From: Bartonella sp. CM31XJBT
Lineage (GTDB): Bacteria; Pseudomonadota; Alphaproteobacteria; Rhizobiales; Rhizobiaceae
Direction of reading: 5' to 3'
DNA length: 64,000 bases
Assembly: GCF_028618555.1 (NCBI RefSeq)
Contig: NZ_JAQITD010000001.1
Coordinates: 248,001-312,000 of the forward strand
The translations under genes were made by a program, and so were the position numbers. Of the stretch, positions 59,181 through 64,000 are shown one piece after another. Below the pieces are notes generated by a model. It did not search any database and was not told the DNA's origin. It saw only the letters and a program-made list of their open reading frames with translations. How positions within the stretch are numbered: position 1 is the stretch's first letter; every line of letters begins with the position of its first letter.

Positions 59181-61868
59181 ATGACTCAAATTGATAGCTT
59201 TAATTGTCGCAGAGTATTAAATGTTGGTGGCAAAGAATATATTTATTATAGTTTGATCGAAGCGGAGAAGAACGGACTTGAGGGTGTTTCTCGTTTACCG
59301 TTTTCGATGAAAGTTATTCTCGAAAATTTATTGCGATTTGAAGATGGTCGCACAGTTAAAAAAGAGGATATCCTCAATGTTGCTAAGTGGTTAAACGACA
59401 AAGGGAGTGCCGGGGCAGAAATTGCTTACCGTCCTGCGCGTGTTCTTATGCAGGATTTTACAGGTGTTCCAGCAGTTGTTGATCTTTCTGCAATGCGTGA
59501 TGCTATGGTTAAACTTGGTGGTAGCGCTGAAAAAATCAATCCTCTCATTCCCGTTGATCTCATCATTGATCACTCAGTTATTGTTGATGCTTTTGGCACT
59601 TCCATGGCTTTTAAGGAAAACGTCGAGCATGAATATGAACGCAATGGTGAACGCTATCGTTTCCTTAAATGGGGGCAGCAAGCCTTTCAAAATTTTCGTG
59701 TTGTTCCTCCAGGAACAGGGATTTGTCATCAGGTTAACCTAGAATATTTAGCACAATGTGTATGGATGAAGAATGAAGAGGGGTGTGAGACGATTTATCC
59801 TGACACCTGTGTGGGAACTGATTCGCATACGACTATGGTAAATGGTTTAGGGGTTTTAGGTTGGGGTGTTGGTGGTATTGAAGCAGAAGCAGCAATGTTA
59901 GGCCAACCTGTTTCTATGTTGTTACCTGAAGTGATTGGTTTTCGTCTAACAGGTAAACTTAAGGAAGGTGTAACAGCCACCGATCTCGTATTGACGGTGA
60001 CTCAAATGCTACGTCGGAAGGGTGTTGTCGGTAAATTTGTTGAGTTTTTTGGTCCTGGTTTGGAGCATATGACACTTGCTGATCGGGCAACGATTGGAAA
60101 TATGGCACCTGAATATGGAGCAACGTGTGGTTTTTTCCCAATTGATAAGGAGACAGTGCGTTATCTCAATATGACAGGGCGTGATGAAAATCGGATTGCC
60201 TTAGTGGAGGCTTACACCAAAGCACAAGGGATGTGGCATGATGAAATGGTAGCTCATCCCATTTTTAGTGATACAATTGAATTAGATATGGGAACTGTTG
60301 TCTCTTCTATGGCTGGTCCTAAACGTCCTGAAGGACGTATTGCATTGGAAAACGTTGGGCAGGGTTTTGAGAAGGCATTGGTCGAAGACTATAAGAAGAC
60401 TTCTGGACAAGATAAGCGTTATCAGGTCGAGGGTGAAGAATATACGCTTGGTCACGGTGATGTGGTGATCGCTGCGATTACGTCGTGTACGAATACATCG
60501 AATCCAAGTGTTCTTATTGCAGCGGGTCTTTTGGCACGAAATGCTGTGGCAAAGGGGCTCAAGAGTAAACCATGGGTAAAAACTTCTCTTGCACCTGGTT
60601 CACAAGTCGTTGAAGCTTACCTTCAAAATTCGGGTCTGCAAAAAGATTTAGATGCACTGGGATTTAACTTAGTAGGATTTGGGTGCACAACATGTATTGG
60701 GAATTCTGGTCCTTTGCATCCAGCTATTTCCAAAACGATTAATGACAATGGTATAATTGCATCTGCGGTTCTTTCAGGAAATCGTAATTTTGAAGGGCGT
60801 GTTTCCCCTGATGTGCAAGCGAATTATTTAGCTTCACCACCGTTAGTTGTTGCACATGCGCTCATCGGGACGGTGTGTAAGGATTTAACCAAGGAGCCTC
60901 TTGGTGAAGATTCAAATGGCCAACCCATTTATTTGAGAGATATTTGGCCAACTTCTCAAGAAATACAGGAGTTTATCGAAAAAAATGTCACGCGTAAGGT
61001 TTTTGCCGAAAAGTATGCAGATGTTTTTAAGGGAGATGAAAATTGGCAAAAAGTTCAGATTCCTACGGGTTCTACCTATTCTTGGGATGAGCGATCCACC
61101 TATGTACGCAATCCACCTTATTTCGATGATATGCAGAAAACGCCTGATATCTTACCAGATATTAGAGATGCACGGATTTTAGGTTTATTTGGTGATAAAA
61201 TCACGACGGATCATATTTCTCCTGCTGGTTCTATTAAAGCAGCTTCTCCTGCCGGAAAATATTTAATGGATCATGGTGTTAAAGTAGCTGATTTTAACCA
61301 GTATGGAACGCGTCGTGGGAATCATGAAGTTATGGTGCGTGGGACCTTTGCCAATATTCGCATTCGTAATTTTATGTTAGGGGAAAATGGTCGAGAAGGA
61401 GGTTATACGGTTCATTATCCGTCAGCGGTAGAACAAACCATTTACGATGCAGCAATGGCGTATAAACAAGAAGGTATTCCGCTCGTTGTTTTTGCAGGTG
61501 TTGAATATGGTAATGGATCATCACGCGATTGGGCTGCCAAGGGGACCAATCTTCTTGGTGTCAAAGCGGTGATTGTGCAATCTTTTGAAAGGATACATCG
61601 TTCTAATCTTGTTGGTATGGGCATTGTCCCTTTTGTCTTTGAGGAGGGGCTAAGTTGGAAATCTTTAGGCTTAAAGGGAGATGAAAAGGTGACAATTGAA
61701 GGGATTCATAACTTGAAACCTCGTCAAAAGACTGTAGCGAAAATTACTTTTTCTGATGGTACGGTAAAAACCGTTCCATTATTATGCCGTGTTGATACTG
61801 AAGATGAGCTAGATTATTTGCATCATGGTGGAATTTTGCAATATGTCTTGCGTAAGTTAGCTGTTTAG
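59181..61868 (+). CDS. acnA: Aconitate hydratase A
   Basis: AcnA interconverts citrate and isocitrate in the TCA cycle using a [4Fe-4S] cluster. The 895-residue product has the cluster ligands Cys436 (AITSCTNTSNPS), Cys502 and Cys505 (GFGCTTCIGNSG). The catalytic PDTCVGTDSHTTM segment and the C-terminal swivel domain with YGNGSSRDWAAKG are also present. GAGGGTGGA precedes the ATG. The leader of about 190 bases starts near an Irr-like box, which fits iron-dependent control of this iron-rich enzyme. Confidence 0.97.
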   Translation: MTQIDSFNCRRVLNVGGKEYIYYSLIEAEKNGLEGVSRLPFSMKVILENLLRFEDGRTVKKEDILNVAKWLNDKGSAGAEIAYRPARVLMQDFTGVPAVVDLSAMRDAMVKLGGSAEKINPLIPVDLIIDHSVIVDAFGTSMAFKENVEHEYERNGERYRFLKWGQQAFQNFRVVPPGTGICHQVNLEYLAQCVWMKNEEGCETIYPDTCVGTDSHTTMVNGLGVLGWGVGGIEAEAAMLGQPVSMLLPEVIGFRLTGKLKEGVTATDLVLTVTQMLRRKGVVGKFVEFFGPGLEHMTLADRATIGNMAPEYGATCGFFPIDKETVRYLNMTGRDENRIALVEAYTKAQGMWHDEMVAHPIFSDTIELDMGTVVSSMAGPKRPEGRIALENVGQGFEKALVEDYKKTSGQDKRYQVEGEEYTLGHGDVVIAAITSCTNTSNPSVLIAAGLLARNAVAKGLKSKPWVKTSLAPGSQVVEAYLQNSGLQKDLDALGFNLVGFGCTTCIGNSGPLHPAISKTINDNGIIASAVLSGNRNFEGRVSPDVQANYLASPPLVVAHALIGTVCKDLTKEPLGEDSNGQPIYLRDIWPTSQEIQEFIEKNVTRKVFAEKYADVFKGDENWQKVQIPTGSTYSWDERSTYVRNPPYFDDMQKTPDILPDIRDARILGLFGDKITTDHISPAGSIKAASPAGKYLMDHGVKVADFNQYGTRRGNHEVMVRGTFANIRIRNFMLGENGREGGYTVHYPSAVEQTIYDAAMAYKQEGIPLVVFAGVEYGNGSSRDWAAKGTNLLGVKAVIVQSFERIHRSNLVGMGIVPFVFEEGLSWKSLGLKGDEKVTIEGIHNLKPRQKTVAKITFSDGTVKTVPLLCRVDTEDELDYLHHGGILQYVLRKLAV

Positions 61869-62106
61869 ATTCTTTTGTTTGTTAAGGAATATCTATTATT
61901 AGGCTATAAAGTTGCGGATCAAAGAGTTTGGCTTCGTTTTTTTATGACTATCTTTGAAAATCTAATTGACGTTAGCTTTGGGATTGCGTTATAAACCACA
62001 CGAGTTATAGGCAGCTTTATAGTTTTGCTTGGGTTGGATTTATTTATATTGGTAGAGTTGTTATTGAGACTCATTTTACCAAGGTGTTGAAAGAGAGATT
62101 ATATTT

Positions 62107-62373
62107 ATGGCGAATACACCTTCTGCTCGAAAAGCGGTGCGCAAGGTTGCGGCGCGCACACAGGTTAATAAGGCCCGCCGTTCACGCGTTCGTACTTTTA
62201 TACGTAAGTTTGATGATGCTTTGGCGGGTGGCGATAAGGCATCTGCGGAGATTGCATTTAAGAATTTTGAGCCTGAAATTATGCGTGCAGTTTCTAAAGG
62301 GGTTTTTCATAAAAATGCTGCTGCGAGGAAAGTATCGCGTTTAGCTAAACGGTTGAAGGCTCTCAGCGTTTAA
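62107..62373 (+). CDS. rpsT: 30S ribosomal protein S20
   Basis: S20 is a primary 16S rRNA binding protein. The 88-residue, Lys/Arg/Ala-rich product starts [19 protein letters not shown] and ends with the conserved [26 protein letters not shown] precedes the ATG, and an intrinsic terminator follows within 25 bases. The rpsT-dnaA order is conserved in rhizobia. Confidence 0.96.
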   Translation: MANTPSARKAVRKVAARTQVNKARRSRVRTFIRKFDDALAGGDKASAEIAFKNFEPEIMRAVSKGVFHKNAAARKVSRLAKRLKALSV

Positions 62374-62394
62374 ACTTTTTCTCCTTTAATTGAG

Positions 62395-62430
62395 AAAAAA
62401 GCCAGTATCCATGAGGATGCTGGCTTTTTG
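62395..62430 (+). terminator. Intrinsic terminator of rpsT
   Basis: GCCAGTATCC at 62401-62410 pairs with GGATGCTGGC at 62415-62424 (one G-U wobble) around a 4-base loop, followed by TTTTTG. An A-run precedes the stem. Confidence 0.93.
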
Positions 62431-62520
62431 TTTATTATTTCAAAAAGTTTCTATTGAAATAAGAATCGATAATGATTCTCCACTTGAAAAAGGAGAGAAA
62501 GTTTATAGAGGGGGGTATGG

Positions 62521-62543
62521 TTATCCACAAGCTTTGTGGATTT
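62521..62543. promoter_or_regulatory. Inverted pair of DnaA boxes upstream of dnaA
   Basis: TTATCCACA at 62521-62529 is a perfect consensus DnaA box. TGTGGATTT at 62535-62543 is a second box in opposite orientation (AAATCCACA) five bases away. Autoregulation of dnaA through such boxes is known in other bacteria; here it is inferred. Confidence 0.65.
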
Positions 62544-63074
62544 TTACAGAGTCTTTTTTGTCAAGCATTTTATTTTTTTTTTTAAATCTGAAGAGATTCT
62601 TTAATTATTGGTAAATTTAGAGAAAAAAAATGAATTGAATCAATATTTTTTTCAGTCCTCATTAATATAAGCATTTTTTTTGGGTTTTTTGATTTTATTT
62701 TGACCTCTTGCATTTTACCTCTGCTGTTTTGTATGGTTCTTATGAAGACTAAAAAGCATGAAGGGGTCACATCAGCGTATTATTCTGTACTTTGTTGAAT
62801 ACAAGATGTTTTGATTTAGGCTTTTCTAAACTTTTGTGTTGGAGAGGTTTTCTGACGGTTTTCTAGTTTTCTTAATGGATATGTTTACCATTTTAGAAGG
62901 GTGGGTCATATCATGAGTGCAAGTAAATCTTATTGGTCATCTTTGTTAGTGGGGTTGTGATGAGGCTATCCTAGGGGAGGGTGAGTAATCTTATTTGGGG
63001 TAGGGCGTTTTGCCTTCGCTAGATTTATTTTAGCTGTTTGGCAGGACAAAATTTTATTTTTATCAGGATGGAAG

Positions 63075-64000
63075 ATGGTGGATAAATTGAACTCTAAAGC
63101 TAGTTCCTTTAAAAGGGTTTCGGTAAATATCCTGTCGGCAGAGAACATAATAAAGAATAGGATGACGGAGAGTGATGAGAATGTTTGTAGAAGTGCTCCT
63201 ATAGGGCATTCTATTGTTTCAGAGGAGGAAAGTGCAGCGGCTTTTATACGTGTTATGGCGCAATTAAAGGTACAGGTTGGTGTTGAGGCTTATACCAGTT
63301 GGTTTGGGCGCGTGAAGCTTGCTGAATATAGTCATACTCTTGTAAAGCTTTCTGTTCCTACTGCTTTTTTACGTTCATGGATTAATAATCACTATGGTTC
63401 TCTTTTGACTCATTTATGGAAACAAGAGAATTCAGCAATTCTTCGTGTTGAAGTTATTGTTCGTGGTATGGAACGCGTTTCAAGAGATGTCGTTTGTAAA
63501 AGAAGTGTTCCTTCTGTTGTACTAGAGGAGCAGGCGACTTCATCTTTTGTTGAAAGTTGCGCAGAGCATTCAGTTAAGAGTTCTCAAACGGGAGTTTTTG
63601 GATCTCCACTTGATTCTCGTTATACTTTTGAAAGTTTTGTTGAGGGGGCTTCTAATCGTGTTGCTTTAGCCGCTGCGCGTTCTATTGCGGAGGGGCATAA
63701 AAGTGCTTTACGTTTTAATCCTCTTTTTATTCACGCATCTGTTGGCTTAGGAAAAACACATTTGCTTCAAGCGATTGCTGCTTCTGCATTGAAGCGTTTA
63801 ACGTCTGCGCGCGTTATTTATTTAACTGCTGAATATTTTATGTGGCGTTTTGCAACAGCTATTCGTGATAATGATGCTCTTTCTTTTAAAGAACAGCTTC
63901 GTGATATCGACCTTTTAATTATTGATGATATGCAGTTTTTACAGGGTAAGTCGATACAACACGAGTTTTGCCATTTGCTTAATATGTTGCTTGATAGTGC
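63075..64000 (+). CDS. dnaA: Chromosomal replication initiator DnaA (5' part, runs off window)
   Basis: DnaA binds DnaA boxes and unwinds the origin as an ATP-bound filament. The visible 308 residues include domain I ([16 protein letters not shown], then [15 protein letters not shown]), a variable linker, and the AAA+ domain. That domain starts at about [17 protein letters not shown] and has Walker [12 protein letters not shown] and Walker [12 protein letters not shown]. The C-terminal DNA-binding domain lies beyond the window. The ATG at 63075, seven bases after AGGA, is chosen. An in-frame ATG at 63162 is a realistic alternative and would remove 29 unconserved residues. Confidence 0.93.
   Translation, partial: MVDKLNSKASSFKRVSVNILSAENIIKNRMTESDENVCRSAPIGHSIVSEEESAAAFIRVMAQLKVQVGVEAYTSWFGRVKLAEYSHTLVKLSVPTAFLRSWINNHYGSLLTHLWKQENSAILRVEVIVRGMERVSRDVVCKRSVPSVVLEEQATSSFVESCAEHSVKSSQTGVFGSPLDSRYTFESFVEGASNRVALAAARSIAEGHKSALRFNPLFIHASVGLGKTHLLQAIAASALKRLTSARVIYLTAEYFMWRFATAIRDNDALSFKEQLRDIDLLIIDDMQFLQGKSIQHEFCHLLNMLLDS

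Larger units (their letters stand above)
62374..63074. other. rpsT-dnaA intergenic region
   Basis: This 0.7 kb region holds the rpsT terminator, an inverted pair of DnaA-box-like sites (62521-62543), long T and A runs, and the dnaA leader. The leader has a G-rich stretch, GGGGAGG, at 62974-62980. No gene is seen. It is more likely the dnaA regulatory region than the chromosome origin, since only two boxes were found. Confidence 0.6.

Noticed and set aside
62374-63074. Chromosome origin at the rpsT-dnaA gap
   Set aside because: Only two DnaA boxes seen; in many alphaproteobacteria the origin is not next to dnaA. GC-skew of the whole chromosome would decide.

Overview
The window is AT-rich bacterial chromosome from an alphaproteobacterium of the Hyphomicrobiales/Rhizobiales. 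The best fit is Bartonella. The reasons are the rhizobial gene neighbourhoods (TIGR02300-aroA-cmk-rpsA, gcrA-argD-argF-hslO, rpsT-dnaA, def-fmt-truA, ccmABC-DG), a full-length cyclic beta-1,2-glucan synthase, a GcrA-type cell-cycle regulator, low GC, and many 0.5-1.6 kb intergenic deserts typical of a reduced host-adapted genome. The genus is inferred from content and base composition; no database was searched.

Layout. 1-9.7 kb: lepA, then dapD (-), a LOG-family protein (+), the truA-fmt-def operon (-), rmuC (+) and a small lipoprotein transglycosylase (+). 9.7-11.2 kb is a gene desert. 11.2-15.9 kb: tRNA-Ala(GGC), a TIGR02300 protein, aroA-cmk and rpsA. 16-24.6 kb: one giant gene for cyclic beta-1,2-glucan synthase, then pncB. 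26-27.6 kb is a second desert. 27.6-37.4 kb, mostly minus strand: a YbaN-like protein, a candidate small RNA, the sitABCD-type Mn/Fe transporter behind a Mur/Fur-like palindrome, pheT-pheS, rplT-rpmI and nth. 37.4-38.2 kb: a small heat-shock protein with DUF1150 behind a sigma-32-like promoter. 39-51.4 kb: ilvD, mutS (-), maeB, secB and fxsA (-), a Tim44-like and an Smr protein, and gcrA (-), with deserts between some of them. 51.9-55.1 kb: argD-argF-hslO. 56-58.9 kb (-): cytochrome c maturation genes ccmA-ccmB-ccmC and a gene that looks like a natural CcmD-CcmG fusion. 59-64 kb: acnA behind an Irr-like box, rpsT, and the 5' part of dnaA, which runs off the window.

The coding content is mostly core housekeeping: translation, amino-acid and NAD synthesis, repair, cytochrome maturation and metal uptake. 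No transposase, CRISPR array, intact prophage or toxin system was found. The most unusual material is non-coding. A minus-strand candidate small RNA near 28.3 kb has three hairpins and two C-rich anti-Shine-Dalgarno loops. One of its loops is exactly complementary over 8 nt to the loop of a perfect hairpin in the gcrA leader, and a weaker G-rich match lies in the dnaA leader. This would resemble the logic of the rhizobial cell-cycle small RNA EcpR1, but it is a hypothesis. Two families of degenerate, dispersed intergenic repeats fill much of the deserts.
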